NCBI RefSeq assembly: GCF_007859765.1
Contig: NZ_SIHJ01000001.1
Coordinates: forward strand, 4,071,156 to 4,135,155
Length of the DNA stretch: 64,000 nt
DNA from: Posidoniimonas corsicana
GTDB lineage: Bacteria > Planctomycetota > Planctomycetia > Pirellulales > Lacipirellulaceae
Direction of reading: 5' to 3'
Shown here piece by piece: positions 1-8,789 of this stretch. The notes beneath the pieces were generated by a model, which was given only the letters and a program-made list of their open reading frames with translations, searched no databases and was not told the DNA's origin. Each line of letters begins with the position of its first letter. The stretch's first letter is position 1. Made by a program: the position numbers and the translations under genes.

Positions 1-237
1 CTCGCCGACGGCGCAGCGATCTCGTACACCAACGAGGGCGACCGGTGCCTGCGTGAGCAGGACGGCCGCGTGGAGCCCTACCGGCTGCCCGCCGCCGAGC
101 TGCACTGCGAGGTCGACTCCGCCGCCGCGCCCGACTACTTCGAGGTGACCGTGCAGATCGACCCCGCACGCCGCCTGCCGGTCGGCGCCTGCCTGGGCGG
201 CGCCCACCGCCTGCTGCTGGAAGGAGGGTCGCCATGA
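1..237 (+). CDS. C-terminal end of a probable prepilin-like protein (partial)
   Basis: An open frame runs from the window edge to a TGA at 235-237, giving 78 residues with no start. It has no motif I can name; it contains two cysteines in the middle (DRCLRE, LHCEV) and ends LLLEGGSP. Its stop overlaps the ATG of the next gene in an ATGA junction, and the next two genes are pilin-like, so a pseudopilin or minor-pilin role is inferred from context only. The 5' part lies outside the window. Confidence 0.6.
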   Translation, partial: LADGAAISYTNEGDRCLREQDGRVEPYRLPAAELHCEVDSAAAPDYFEVTVQIDPARRLPVGACLGGAHRLLLEGGSP

Positions 238-674
238 CGCCCCGCCCGAACGCCAACCGCCGCGGCGGATTCTCGACGATCGCGGTGCTCGCGTTGTTCG
301 CGCTGGCCGGCGCGTTGTTCCTCGTCTGGACGCGCGACGCGCTGCAGCAGCAGCGGCAGGTGCGATTGAACCACGAGCACGCCCAGGCCGAGCAGCTGGC
401 CGCCGCCGCGTTGTCACGCGCGACGGCTCAGCTCGCGGCCGACGCGGAATACGACGGCGAGGTCTGGCGGCTGACGGCCGACGACCTCGCCCAAACCTAC
501 GACGCCGAAGCGGCGATCTCGGTCGACGACGACGACGATCAGCCAACCACCATCACCGCCGTGGTCACGCTGCCCCCAGGCGACGCGCCGCGGGTCAGCG
601 TCACGCGGTCGACAGTCCTCCACGACACCACCCCTACTAGCGACCCCGACCCCAGTCCGGGAGACTCCCCATGA
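234..674 (+). CDS. Pseudopilin-like single-pass membrane protein
   Basis: 146 residues. A short basic N-terminus (RRGG) is followed by one hydrophobic segment at about residues 13-31 (FSTIAVLALFALAGALFLVW), then a charged, alanine-rich, probably helical stretch and an acidic, proline-rich tail. This resembles minor pilins or GspK/PilX-type proteins, but the classical GFxxxE processing site is absent: no Glu sits at +5. The ATG overlaps the upstream stop (ATGA) and its own stop overlaps the DUF1559 start the same way, so the three genes are probably translated together. The exact family is not recognised. Confidence 0.6.
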   Translation: MTPRPNANRRGGFSTIAVLALFALAGALFLVWTRDALQQQRQVRLNHEHAQAEQLAAAALSRATAQLAADAEYDGEVWRLTADDLAQTYDAEAAISVDDDDDQPTTITAVVTLPPGDAPRVSVTRSTVLHDTTPTSDPDPSPGDSP

Positions 675-1696
675 CCAGAAACAACCGCATCGGTTTTACC
701 CTCGTCGAGCTGCTGGTGGTGATCGCCATCATCGGCATCCTGATCGCGCTGCTCCTGCCGGCGGTGCAGGCCGCCCGCGAGGCGGCCCGCCGCTCGGAGT
801 GCACCAACAACCTGCGGCAGACGCTGATGGCGGTGCACGGCTACGAGTCCGCCCACGAGGTCTACCCCATGGGCGTGTCGAACCCCACCGGGCCGGTGCT
901 CAACCTGCCGCAGGGCGACCACAAGGGCTGGGTCGGGCGGGTGCTGCCCTACCTGGGCGAGCAGGTCCGCTACCGCAACATCGACTGGGAAGTCGGCGCC
1001 TACCACGCCAAGAACAATCCCGTGCGGCAGAGCATCATCGGCATCCTGCTGTGCCCCTCCTGGCCGGGCGACGAGGCCCCCGGCTCCAGCTACGCCGGCG
1101 TCCACAACGACGTCGAGACCCCCATCGACGGCGACAACAACGGCATGCTCTTCCTCAACAGCAAGCTCGGCATGAACGACGTCGAGGACGGCGCCAGCTA
1201 CACCCTGCTGCTCGGCGAGAAGGAGTTCTCCAACGTGCACTCGCTCGGCTGGATCTCCGGCACGCCGTCCACGCTGCGGAACCTCGGGACCAAACTCAAC
1301 GACGAAACCAACTCCACCTGGCGCGGCGCCAACCGCAGCGAGCTGATGGAGCTCCCCCCCTGGTACGAAGAGTCGAACTCCTTCAGCGCGCAGGGCCGGG
1401 GAGAGTTCGGCGGCGAGTTTGGCTTTGGCGGCGACTTCGGAGCTGAGCCCGACGAAGCGGAAGCAGAGACCGACGAGGACGAACAGCCGTCCAACAAGGA
1501 CCCGCTGTTCGCGGTCGGAGGCAACCCCAAGGCGCCGCGGGAGGTGGGTGGGTTCTCCAGCCCCCACCCCGGCATCGTGACCTTCGCCCTGGTCGACGGG
1601 TCCGTGCAGATGTTCAGCAACGACACCGACCTCAAGGTCATGCAGGCGCTCGCCAACCGCAAGGACGGCGTCATGCTTGACAGCACCGATTTCTAG
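671..1696 (+). CDS. DUF1559 domain prepilin-like protein
   Basis: 341 residues. The N-terminus has the prepilin cleavage/methylation signal GFTLVELLVVIAIIGILI with the conserved Glu at +5, followed by the planctomycete-type QAAREAARRxxCxNNLRQ. The C-terminus has the H-x9-DG hallmark (HPGIVTFALVDGSVQ). These two features define the DUF1559 (SBP_bac_10-like) family, which is greatly expanded in Planctomycetes and is thought to be assembled or exported through a type II/IV pilus-like system. Between the two lies an unusual Gly/Phe-rich then acidic low-complexity insert at about residues 240-275. Start: ATG in an ATGA overlap with the gene before. Confidence 0.93.
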   Translation: MTRNNRIGFTLVELLVVIAIIGILIALLLPAVQAAREAARRSECTNNLRQTLMAVHGYESAHEVYPMGVSNPTGPVLNLPQGDHKGWVGRVLPYLGEQVRYRNIDWEVGAYHAKNNPVRQSIIGILLCPSWPGDEAPGSSYAGVHNDVETPIDGDNNGMLFLNSKLGMNDVEDGASYTLLLGEKEFSNVHSLGWISGTPSTLRNLGTKLNDETNSTWRGANRSELMELPPWYEESNSFSAQGRGEFGGEFGFGGDFGAEPDEAEAETDEDEQPSNKDPLFAVGGNPKAPREVGGFSSPHPGIVTFALVDGSVQMFSNDTDLKVMQALANRKDGVMLDSTDF

Positions 1697-1807
1697 GGAA
1701 TTCGCTGGTGTGGCGACATCCTGGCGGCGCGCAGGTAGACTATTAGCTGAGCCTACCGCCCCCAGCCCCGCCGCTCCCTCCGGCCGGACCACGGCCGAAT
1801 TCCCGCT

Positions 1808-4516
1808 ATGGACGATACAGCCCGCCATCGGGTTCCCCCGGCAGCACGGCCCAGGTCTTGCCGCCCCCAACCTGGCCAGCCACGGTGGTTCGGCCTCTGG
1901 GTCGCCGCCGCGGCGCTGCTCTGGGCATCGCCGGCGCCGGCGCAGCAGGACGGCGCCACCGCCAGCAACAGCGCCCCAGCGAGCGAGAGCGCCACGGCCG
2001 CCAACACGGCCACCGCGCCCCCCAGCCCTGACGACGCGGCCAAGCCCGCGCCCGCTGCGGCAGCGCCCGAACAACCGGGCACGGCGCCCAATCCCGAGCC
2101 GATCGTCCTCCGCGAGTACACGGTCCTCCCGAAGGTGGGCGACTACCGGCGGACCATCATTTCACGCGACCCGATCGACGCGCTGATCGTCAGCGGCGAG
2201 TGGAGGATTCCCCAGCCCGGCGACAAGGTGACCGCGGCCGACGGCAAAGAAGCCGCCTGGCGATCAGTCGAGACCGCCGTCGACGGCGTGCTCGCGACCA
2301 AGGAGACCCGCGGCGGCTACGCCGTGGCCACCGTCACGCTCGACCAGGACCGGGTGATGGTCCTGGAGGCCCAGAAGCACGCCGCGGTCCGCGTGAACGG
2401 CGGCTGGCTCGCCGGCGACCCCTACGGCCACGGCTGGCTGCGGCTTCCGGTGCAGCTCGAGGCGGGCGACAACGAGCTGCTGTTCCACATGGCGCAGCCC
2501 GGCTTCCAGGCCCGCCTGGTCGCCCCACCGGCCGACGCTTACTTCATCCCAGAGAACGCCACCCTGCCCGATTTTGTGCGTGGCCAATCAGAAGAACGCT
2601 GGGCGGCCGTGCCGGTCGTCAACGCCACGGGCCAGACGCTCGCCGGCGCCGAGCTGCTACTCTCGCTCGATGGCGGCGAAGAGATCGCCGCCCCGCTCCC
2701 CAGCATCCCGCCGCTCTCGGCCTACAAGGCGCCGATCCGCCTGCCGGCGCCGGCCGCCGACAACCAGGCCGGGCACACGCTGCGGCTCTCGCTCAAGCTC
2801 CCCGGCGCCGACGACCAGTCGCCCGCGCCCGAGGCGACCCTGCGGATCCTCTCCACCGCGCCGGACGAGGCCCACGTGCGGACCTTCGTCAGCAAGATCG
2901 ACGGCGGCGTGCAGCCCTACACGCTGCTGCCGGCCGCCGACTCGACCGACCAAGAAGAACCGCCGGGCGTGATCCTCGCGCTGCACAGCGAGGGCGTCGA
3001 CCACCGCAAGTTCGCCGACAACTACCTCGCCAAGCCGTGGGCCCACATCGTCGCGCCCAGCAACCGGGGCGAGTACGGCTTCGACTGGGAGGACTGGGGC
3101 GCGACCGACGCCATGGAGGCCCTGGCCGACGCGCAGGCCCGCCTGCCGCACGACCCGCGGCGGGTGTACTGCACGGGGCACTCGATGGGCGGCCACGGCG
3201 CGTGGCGGCTGGGCGTGGTCCACCCCGACCGCTTCGCCGCGGTCGGCGCCAGCGCGGGCTGGCTCAGCCTGTGGAGCTACGGCGGCGGCATGCCCGTCTA
3301 TGAGGACCCGACGCCGGTCGAGGCGATGCTGCTCCGCGCCGCCTCGTCCAGCGACACCCTCAGCCAGCTCAACAACCTCGGCGGCCTGGGCGTGTACGTG
3401 CTGCACGGCGACCGCGACAGCCACGTCGGCGTGTCGCAGAGCCGGTTCATGCGGACGCGGCTGGGCGAGTTCCACCCGGACTTCGCCTACTTCGAGCGGA
3501 AGGGCGCGGGCAACTGGTGGGGCGCCGCCTGCTGCGACTGGCCGGCGATGATGGAGTTCTTCCGCGGCCGGTCGCTGCCCGAAGCGGGCCAGACGCGGCG
3601 CGTCGACTTCGCCACGCCCGACCTCGGCCTCGCCGCCAACTGCCACTGGGCCCGCATCGAAACCCAGGACGCGCAGGGCGAGCCTTCGGAGGTCTCGATC
3701 CGGCTGCTCAAGGAGTCCCGCGCGTTTATCGGCGCGACCGAGAACGTGCGTCGGCTGTCGCTCGACCCGTCCGGCCTGGACGGCGACCGGCCGGTCCGCG
3801 TCAAGCTGGACGGCGGCCGCGCGTTCTCGGCCAGGCCGTCCGCCGGCGGCCGCATCTGGCTCTCCCGCGACGACGACACCGGCCGGTGGTCGCAGATCGC
3901 CAACCCGCCGGTCGGCGGCAAGAGCCCCACGCGTCACGGCGGGTTCAAGTCGGCGTTCGACAACAACGCCATCCTGATCTACTCGACCGGCGGCTCCGAC
4001 GAGGAGAACGCGTGGTCGCTCGCCAAGGCGAGGTACGACGCGCAGTCGTTCTGGTGCCGCGGCAACGGCGCGCTGCAGGTGGTGGCCGACAAGGACTTCG
4101 ACGCCGCCCGCCAGCCGAACCGCAACGTGGTGCTGTACGGCAACGCCGACACCAACCTGGCCTGGCCGGCGCTGCTGTCGACGTCGCCGGTGCGGGTCCG
4201 CGGCGGCAAGATCGTGCTCGGCGGCAAGGGCCAGGACCGCGCCGAGGACGACGCCGGCCTCGCCGCGTTGTTCGTCCGCCCCCGCCCCCGCAGCAACACC
4301 GCCACGGTCGGCGTGGTCGCCGGCGCCGACCTGGCCGGCATGCGACTGACCGACCGCATCCGCTACTTCCATTCCGGCGTGGGCCTGCCCGACATCACGA
4401 TCCTGGGCCCCGAGTCCCCCGCCGAGGGCGACTACGGCGTGCGCGCAGTTGGCTACTTCGGCCACGACTGGAGCGTCGACTCCGGCGACATCGCCTGGCG
4501 CGACACGGCGCTGTAG
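1808..4516 (+). CDS. Large secreted alpha/beta hydrolase, prolyl oligopeptidase/esterase type
   Basis: 902 residues. A long basic N-terminus leads into a hydrophobic signal segment at about residues 31-45 ending SPAPAQ, so export is likely. An Ala/Pro/Thr-rich linker follows, then an N-terminal region with a beta-rich look. The catalytic domain has the nucleophile elbow GHSMGG near residue 459 (YCTGHSMGGHGAWR) and a probable acid/His region at YVLHGDRDSHVGV. The C-terminal 300 residues look like another beta-rich domain. This fits the S9 or polyhydroxybutyrate-depolymerase-like esterases common in planctomycetes; the substrate cannot be told. No partner genes are adjacent. Confidence 0.8.
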   Translation: MDDTARHRVPPAARPRSCRPQPGQPRWFGLWVAAAALLWASPAPAQQDGATASNSAPASESATAANTATAPPSPDDAAKPAPAAAAPEQPGTAPNPEPIVLREYTVLPKVGDYRRTIISRDPIDALIVSGEWRIPQPGDKVTAADGKEAAWRSVETAVDGVLATKETRGGYAVATVTLDQDRVMVLEAQKHAAVRVNGGWLAGDPYGHGWLRLPVQLEAGDNELLFHMAQPGFQARLVAPPADAYFIPENATLPDFVRGQSEERWAAVPVVNATGQTLAGAELLLSLDGGEEIAAPLPSIPPLSAYKAPIRLPAPAADNQAGHTLRLSLKLPGADDQSPAPEATLRILSTAPDEAHVRTFVSKIDGGVQPYTLLPAADSTDQEEPPGVILALHSEGVDHRKFADNYLAKPWAHIVAPSNRGEYGFDWEDWGATDAMEALADAQARLPHDPRRVYCTGHSMGGHGAWRLGVVHPDRFAAVGASAGWLSLWSYGGGMPVYEDPTPVEAMLLRAASSSDTLSQLNNLGGLGVYVLHGDRDSHVGVSQSRFMRTRLGEFHPDFAYFERKGAGNWWGAACCDWPAMMEFFRGRSLPEAGQTRRVDFATPDLGLAANCHWARIETQDAQGEPSEVSIRLLKESRAFIGATENVRRLSLDPSGLDGDRPVRVKLDGGRAFSARPSAGGRIWLSRDDDTGRWSQIANPPVGGKSPTRHGGFKSAFDNNAILIYSTGGSDEENAWSLAKARYDAQSFWCRGNGALQVVADKDFDAARQPNRNVVLYGNADTNLAWPALLSTSPVRVRGGKIVLGGKGQDRAEDDAGLAALFVRPRPRSNTATVGVVAGADLAGMRLTDRIRYFHSGVGLPDITILGPESPAEGDYGVRAVGYFGHDWSVDSGDIAWRDTAL

Positions 4517-4837
4517 CGGGCGGCGGACCTTCGGTCTGTTGCGTCTTTCAAAGGCTTAGCCTTCCGGACTCTCCGCGAGGACGCGTGGGACAACGCCTAC
4601 GTGAAGCTGGCCCAGATCGTGTGGCGGGCGTTGGTGGGGGATTGAAGGCTGAGGCAGTAGGAGTCCTGAATGCACAGGGGGTGCTCAGTTGCTAGACTGC
4701 GCAGGACGATGAAGCCTATGCAGCCCTTCGATGTCCGCCTTCACCCAGCTGGTACGTTAGTGAACCCGCAAGCAGCGATAGGGCCTGGTACACTGCACTA
4801 GCCGGGATTGACCACTTAATTGGGAAGGGGCGGTTCG
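4517..4837 (+). other. Intergenic stretch with a possible gene remnant and one repeat copy
   Basis: About 320 bases without a clear gene. At 4562-4645 one frame reads FRTLREDAWDNAYVKLAQ and then stops, which looks like the tail of a former gene (perhaps a transposase, not certain). A 43-base repeat follows at 4683-4725. Base composition drops after about 4680, marking the start of the accessory stretch. Confidence 0.35.
4683..4725 (+). repeat. 43-base direct repeat, copy A
   Basis: Matches 5924-5966 at 35 of 43 positions by my count with no gaps. The core TAGACTGC-CAG-CGATGAAG is shared. It lies upstream of the small gene at 4838 and may be a promoter-type or mobile remnant. Confidence 0.55.
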
Positions 4838-5257
4838 TTGTCTTTCGTTCATCACTACTGCTATACCATAGCGGCCAAGCCGATTCTCCTGAACTGCACT
4901 GAAGTCGACAGGGGCTTTGCCGAGTTGCTAGTAAGTGATCCGTACGTCTACCGTAATCGTGAGTTCATTGGAAAATCGCTCATTACCGATGGAGACCACG
5001 AACAGTTCATCAAGCTATTGTTCTTGGCTGACATGCGAACCGAGTACGAGTCACATTTCTTCGGCGGCACGGCTCCAATCGCCGTTGAGTTCTTCGACAA
5101 GTGGTGGACTTTGACGAAGTCTGATGAACCGCAAGACGTGAAATCTGTGGTTATGCGACTACGAACAGTCGATTTTGAAGAGGTCGTCGGCTCCTTCTCG
5201 GATGCGATGTCTGAACATTTACATCGTCTCCGTAGCGACGATGCCCGCCCTAGCTAA
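4838..5257 (+). CDS. Hypothetical protein
   Basis: About 139 residues, of unrecognised family. It has no signal peptide or membrane segment and reads as a small soluble protein with aromatic-rich stretches (FFDKWWTLTK). Codon use is less GC-rich than in the flanking core genes, as expected in an accessory stretch. No ATG is available. A TTG at 4838 has an AAGGGG-like ribosome site 7-8 bases upstream and is preferred over the TTG at 4820. Function unknown. Confidence 0.5.
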   Translation: MSFVHHYCYTIAAKPILLNCTEVDRGFAELLVSDPYVYRNREFIGKSLITDGDHEQFIKLLFLADMRTEYESHFFGGTAPIAVEFFDKWWTLTKSDEPQDVKSVVMRLRTVDFEEVVGSFSDAMSEHLHRLRSDDARPS

Positions 5258-5391
5258 GGCCATCACATTGGTCCCGGCAGCCTGGGGCTAGAACGCGCCG
5301 GCGTGAAACACCGACGCTGACTTTGGAAAAGGTCGTACAGCACGTTCAAGTTTGACCCGCTCCGGTTAGTCCCCCGCTGCAAAGGCTGGAC

Positions 5392-5715
5392 ATGAACTCA
5401 ATCCGCATAGATGGCTGGTCTAATCCAACCTCCGAGGCGATGTACTCTGAGGGGTTCCCTGAGTCGCCAGAAGTAAGAGCCCAATGGGAACAGGGTGACC
5501 AGTGCGGTGGATGCTCGTTTTTCGCAGCGTTCAACGCTGACTGGGGTTTGTGTTGCAACGCCGACTCAAAGCATCATCTAGAGACGCTGCTAGAACACTT
5601 CTCATGTGCAGAATTCGTCCGCGAGTGCTGGGGGCCGCACAGCTTCACCAGCAATACTGAGTTTCATTGCCGATGCGGTGGCGAACCTGACGCTAACGAA
5701 ACTCCACCGGAATGA
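5392..5715 (+). CDS. Small cysteine-rich protein, possible DUF3027-like fold
   Basis: 107 residues starting at ATG. The middle carries a cysteine and aromatic pattern, QCGGCSFFAAFNADWGLCC, followed about 20 residues later by a His/Phe/Cys motif (LLEHFSCAEF). This pattern resembles small DUF3027-like proteins with CGGC-x-F and DWGxC motifs. The cysteines could bind a metal. A second CRCGG sits near the C-terminus, close to where a 98-base repeat begins, so the tail may have been changed by the repeat. Function unknown. Confidence 0.55.
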   Translation: MNSIRIDGWSNPTSEAMYSEGFPESPEVRAQWEQGDQCGGCSFFAAFNADWGLCCNADSKHHLETLLEHFSCAEFVRECWGPHSFTSNTEFHCRCGGEPDANETPPE

Positions 5716-5725
5716 AACGCCGGAT

Positions 5726-5823
5726 GCCACTGCCAGCTCGCCTGGCAATGTGAAGTGGGTGCCTAGTTCGCACTGCCGGACAAGCCGGACAGTGGCGCAC
5801 CTCCATCGTCGCTAGCGATCGGA
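5726..5823 (+). repeat. 98-base dispersed repeat, copy 1
   Basis: Nearly identical to 6769-6866 and of the same length: only 3 differences in the first 71 bases, then a variable 11-base stretch, then an identical 16-base end (GTCGCTAGCGATCGGA). It contains nested inverted repeats: outer GCCACTG/CAGTGGC, inner TGCCAG..CTGGCA and CCGGACAAGCCGG, so the RNA or single strand could fold. Starts 10 bases after the stop of the cysteine-rich gene. Confidence 0.8.
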
Positions 5824-5923
5824 GTCCTTATCACCGGATTCTAAGCAGGAGTGATTGTCCCGGGCGCCGCAGAGACATGGCAACCGGCGTCGAACCAATA
5901 GGGTCCTTGGACGCACTCGGCTT

Positions 5924-5966
5924 GCTCAGTAGGTAGACTGCCCAGCCCGATGAAGGCGACGCAGCC
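5924..5966 (+). repeat. 43-base direct repeat, copy B
   Basis: Second copy of the element at 4683-4725, same orientation and length. The surrounding 5824-6051 holds no gene I can support. Confidence 0.55.
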
Positions 5967-6051
5967 TACGCTGCGTTGCGACCCAAGCACCATTCAGAGC
6001 GAGGAAGCAGGGCGACGTTGGATGACTTCTCACGGATGATGTGGCAGGATG

Positions 6052-6735
6052 TCAGCGGTTGTCCAAGTAGGGCAAGAGATTCAGTGTGTACTCGATTGAT
6101 CCCGTCCGATTGCTTGTGATTTGGTACAGAGTCTCGCCAATGGTCGATTTTGAGAATCTATCAGTGCAATTGAGGTAGTGAGGACACGCCGTCATCGGAT
6201 CATTGCCTATTACCGCACTATCGGAATCAAACACTCTTGCTTCCCAACACTCACCTATCCGTGGACCGAGACAACGATTCGCGCGAACCCACAGCCTGCG
6301 ATCTTTGGTGGCGCAGGCCAGTTTGTCGATCGTGATTTCTTCCGCAAAGCCACTCTCGCGCACTGCATTTGCGGCGTCAGTTATTGCGGCGGTATCGGAC
6401 CCTACTGCACTAGCGGCTTTGAGAAGTGCCTTCGTTAATTCATTGAGGATGGACTCCTGCTGTATTTCAACAGGGCGGAGCATGTAGTCTCCAACATCGA
6501 AATCTTCGATGTAACACCACGTTACGCCGAGCAATGTGTTAAGCGGCTCTTCTTGCTTGGGCCGCGGCCCAAAAATGACACTAAACTTTGTCGAACCATC
6601 GAGTACGTATCCGCGACCAAGGTGGTGACGAAGCAACTCACGAACGTGATGCCCCGTAGGATGGAAAGCCCAACTCCGCTGATTCGTGTACGTGAGCGGA
6701 CTTTCGCGGATTTCAATCTCGATCAATCGTGCCAT
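6052..6735 (-). CDS. Hypothetical protein
   Basis: 227 residues on the minus strand, beginning ATG and ending in a stop at 6052. No signal peptide or membrane segment is visible, and I do not recognise the family. The middle (about residues 95-125) is alanine-rich and helical; the C-terminal half has four cysteines (ACATKD, RCLGP, CWEAR, ACPHYLNC). Codon use is less GC-rich than in core genes. It lies between the two 98-base repeats, which supports the view that this block was acquired as a unit. Confidence 0.5.
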   Translation of the reverse strand: MARLIEIEIRESPLTYTNQRSWAFHPTGHHVRELLRHHLGRGYVLDGSTKFSVIFGPRPKQEEPLNTLLGVTWCYIEDFDVGDYMLRPVEIQQESILNELTKALLKAASAVGSDTAAITDAANAVRESGFAEEITIDKLACATKDRRLWVRANRCLGPRIGECWEARVFDSDSAVIGNDPMTACPHYLNCTDRFSKSTIGETLYQITSNRTGSIEYTLNLLPYLDNR

Positions 6736-6768
6736 TTACAAGAGACTCCTCACAAGCCACAGCCGGGC

Positions 6769-6866
<98 letters not shown>

Positions 6867-6888
6867 ATTTCCCTCACCGAATTCTACA

Positions 6889-6905
6889 CCGGCGTGAAAC
6901 GCCGG
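6889..6905. repeat. Short GC hairpin (CCGGCGT-GAA-ACGCCGG)
   Basis: Perfect 7-base arms around a GAA loop. A degenerate version (CCGGCGTGAAACACCG) sits at about 5298-5313. It has no T run, so it is more likely a dispersed palindrome than a terminator. Confidence 0.6.
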
Positions 6906-6950
6906 CGCAGCTCATCGGCCAACTGGAACGCGCACCCTGCCGATCACCCC

Positions 6951-7055
6951 GTAGCCCCCTGCTCTGCGGGGGAATTTGTCTGGCGCCAGGTTGGTCTGGC
7001 GCTGTCCGACTCCGCGATAACTCGTTGCTGATCCCCCGGCAAAGCCGGGGGCTAC
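6951..7055. repeat. Inverted repeat with GTAGCCCCC/GGGGGCTAC ends
   Basis: The left end GTAGCCCCC (6951-6959) pairs with GGGGGCTAC (7047-7055). A tight hairpin CCCCCGGC-AAA-GCCGGGGG lies at 7033-7051. A related GGGGGCTAACGCC string follows the HTH gene near 52986. No gene is visible from 6736 to 7627; this stretch holds only repeats and the element remnant. Confidence 0.55.
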
Positions 7056-7179
7056 TAGTCGGGATGCTGGCGACGACGCATCGAGGCGTCGGGCGCCCTG
7101 CCGTCGTGCGTGCCTGCCTGCCGCCGCGTGCGGGGCCGAGATTCCCTACGAACGCGGCCGTATTGTTCGCCACTTTGTT

Positions 7180-7490
7180 GTAGAAAACGGCCACCCAGAG
7201 CGGTCCAATAGATGAACCCTTTCCTTCACGCGCGAACAAGGCGGCGTTGTAGTAGCGCCGACCGCCGCGGTGTGCTGCGCGGTTGGTTCTTGAGCGGAAA
7301 AGTCTTGCCAGCAGCCAGGGAGGTTTTGTCCATTTTGGTCCCTCGTGAGGACCCCAAATCGGACAAAACCCCCGCGTCCCAATCCCAGCCGAACGGAGGA
7401 AACACTGCAATACAAGGGTGAAGCGATCGCTGCGGAGGAAATAGGCGCGGGGTTTTGTCCCCTCCGCTCGTGTTTTTGGACAAAACCAGG
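7180..7490 (+). mobile_element. Decayed relative of the HTH-gene element at 52.1-53.0 kb
   Basis: The left part GTAGAAAACGGCCACCC (7180-7196) matches 52131-52148. The right part has GGACAAAAC boxes at 7361 and 7478, 117 bases apart, as against 119 bases in the HTH gene (52807 and 52926). The second box is preceded in both by near-identical text (TCGTGTTTTTGGACAAAAC). Here the boxes also form hairpins with GGTTTTGTCC at 7322 and 7451. The distance from left part to right part is about 180 bases here and about 675 there, so the coding centre is missing or replaced. Confidence 0.55.
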
Positions 7491-7627
7491 CAGGCCCAAG
7501 AACGGGGGCAATGTCAGGTGTAGAGAACCGCTAGAATCAGCGAAGCGGGTCAATCCGTGAAGGGCTCACTGGGATGCCGAGTCCGAGGTAGGTTGGCGCC
7601 TGTCCCCAAACGGCATGAGGTTTGGAC

Positions 7628-8143
7628 ATGACCACCCCCAGCATGCAGCTCTTCTCCTGCGTTGTCATCTCGATAGCCCTTTGCCCGACGACGGGTTTGG
7701 CGGAACGCAACGCCGACCAACTCCAGGGCCTGTGGTTCGGTGATGGCAGGCATCCGTTCAGCGGGTACGTGCTGCTGGTCCGGGACCATGAGTTTGTCGT
7801 TATGTCGCCGCTGGGAGAATTTAGGTCGCGTTTCGAGCAGGCCCGGGCTGTCGACGGCGTCACGCCGATCGACATCGAGCGGTACGATGGAAAACGCCAA
7901 CTTGGCATTTACAAACTCGACGGCGCCAAGCTGTACCTGGAACTCGCTAGACCGGGTCGACCGCGTCCGACAGTTGCAAGCGTCACACTCGAAGACGGAA
8001 CGCAGCGCTGGGGCGCCACGTTCGATCGTCGGCCAACACAAGACGGGCTATCAGTTCTACACAAGAACCTAGCCGGTGACTTCAGCAGAGAAAGGCCGGG
8101 GCAGGTCAAGGCGTCGATCAAGAGTGTGCCTGTTGTGCGCTGA
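7628..8143 (+). CDS. Secreted TIGR03067-like protein
   Basis: About 171 residues. The N-terminus has a signal peptide (MQLFSCVVISIALCPTTGLA). The mature part begins LQGLWFGDGR and goes on with alternating beta-like strands, typical of the planctomycete TIGR03067 (lipocalin-like) domain, whose members start with an L-x-G-x-W motif. The ATG at 7628 is chosen because GAGG lies 7 bases upstream; a TTG at 7622 is in frame. Function of the family is unknown. It follows directly after the repeat-rich accessory stretch. Confidence 0.6.
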   Translation: MTTPSMQLFSCVVISIALCPTTGLAERNADQLQGLWFGDGRHPFSGYVLLVRDHEFVVMSPLGEFRSRFEQARAVDGVTPIDIERYDGKRQLGIYKLDGAKLYLELARPGRPRPTVASVTLEDGTQRWGATFDRRPTQDGLSVLHKNLAGDFSRERPGQVKASIKSVPVVR

Positions 8144-8260
8144 CGGAGCGCACTGCGCGGAGGCGTGCAGCGCAGGCGCGAAACGCTCGCGGGGCAACGC
8201 CAGCCGCGCAGCTATGCGGAACTCCAAGCGTCCGTTGCAGCTGCAAGCCTTTTGGCGGCG

Positions 8261-8632
8261 CTACTTCCGCGAGTGCAGGCCGAACATGTTGCCCTCGGTG
8301 TCGGTGGCGATCGCGATGAAGCCGTACTCGCCGATGTCGAACTTCGGCTTGAACAACTTGCCGCCGGCCGCCTCGACGCGGCCGGCCTCGACGCCGCAGT
8401 CCTCGCAGCTGAAGTAGATGAGCACCCCGCCGCCGCCCGAGGGGACGCCCTCCATCTTGACCAGCGCGCCGGGCGAGCCCGGCAGGTCGGGCGTCATCGG
8501 GAAGGTGAGCATCTGGATCTCCGGCGCCGGCAGCGGCTCCAGCTTGCAGCCCAGCACCGCCTCGTAGAACGCCTGGGCGCGGGGCATGTCCTGCACGTAG
8601 ATCTCGAACCATCCGACCGGGTTGCGATTCAT
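8261..8632 (-). CDS. VOC (glyoxalase/bleomycin-resistance) family protein
   Basis: 123 residues, one VOC half-module pair. It starts VGWFEIYVQDMPRAQAFYEA, the usual first beta-alpha unit, and ends with the metal-site-like stretch IATDTEGNMFGLHS. These proteins are dimeric metal enzymes or binding proteins acting on varied small molecules; the substrate is not evident. It is transcribed away from the channel gene at 8790, so the 157-base gap probably holds two divergent promoters. Confidence 0.85.
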   Translation of the reverse strand: MNRNPVGWFEIYVQDMPRAQAFYEAVLGCKLEPLPAPEIQMLTFPMTPDLPGSPGALVKMEGVPSGGGGVLIYFSCEDCGVEAGRVEAAGGKLFKPKFDIGEYGFIAIATDTEGNMFGLHSRK

Positions 8633-8789
8633 CGTTCTGCTCCGTGTGAGGGAAAGAGTAGCGACGCCGCGAGTCTAACCCCGCGGCGCGGCGCCCGTCC
8701 ATCGTTTGCCCGTTTCTTCGCGCCGGCGTCGGCCGCGGCGGCCCAGACCGGCGTGGCCGCGTCGCCGTGGATCGGCTAACTTACCCATC

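Noticed and set aside
539-2074. Long minus-strand open frame over the DUF1559 gene
   Set aside because: Antisense shadow; the plus-strand genes have clear motifs.
6874-7553. Open frames on both strands in the repeat region
   Set aside because: Their text is basic low complexity, crosses palindromes and the element remnant, and shows no start signals.
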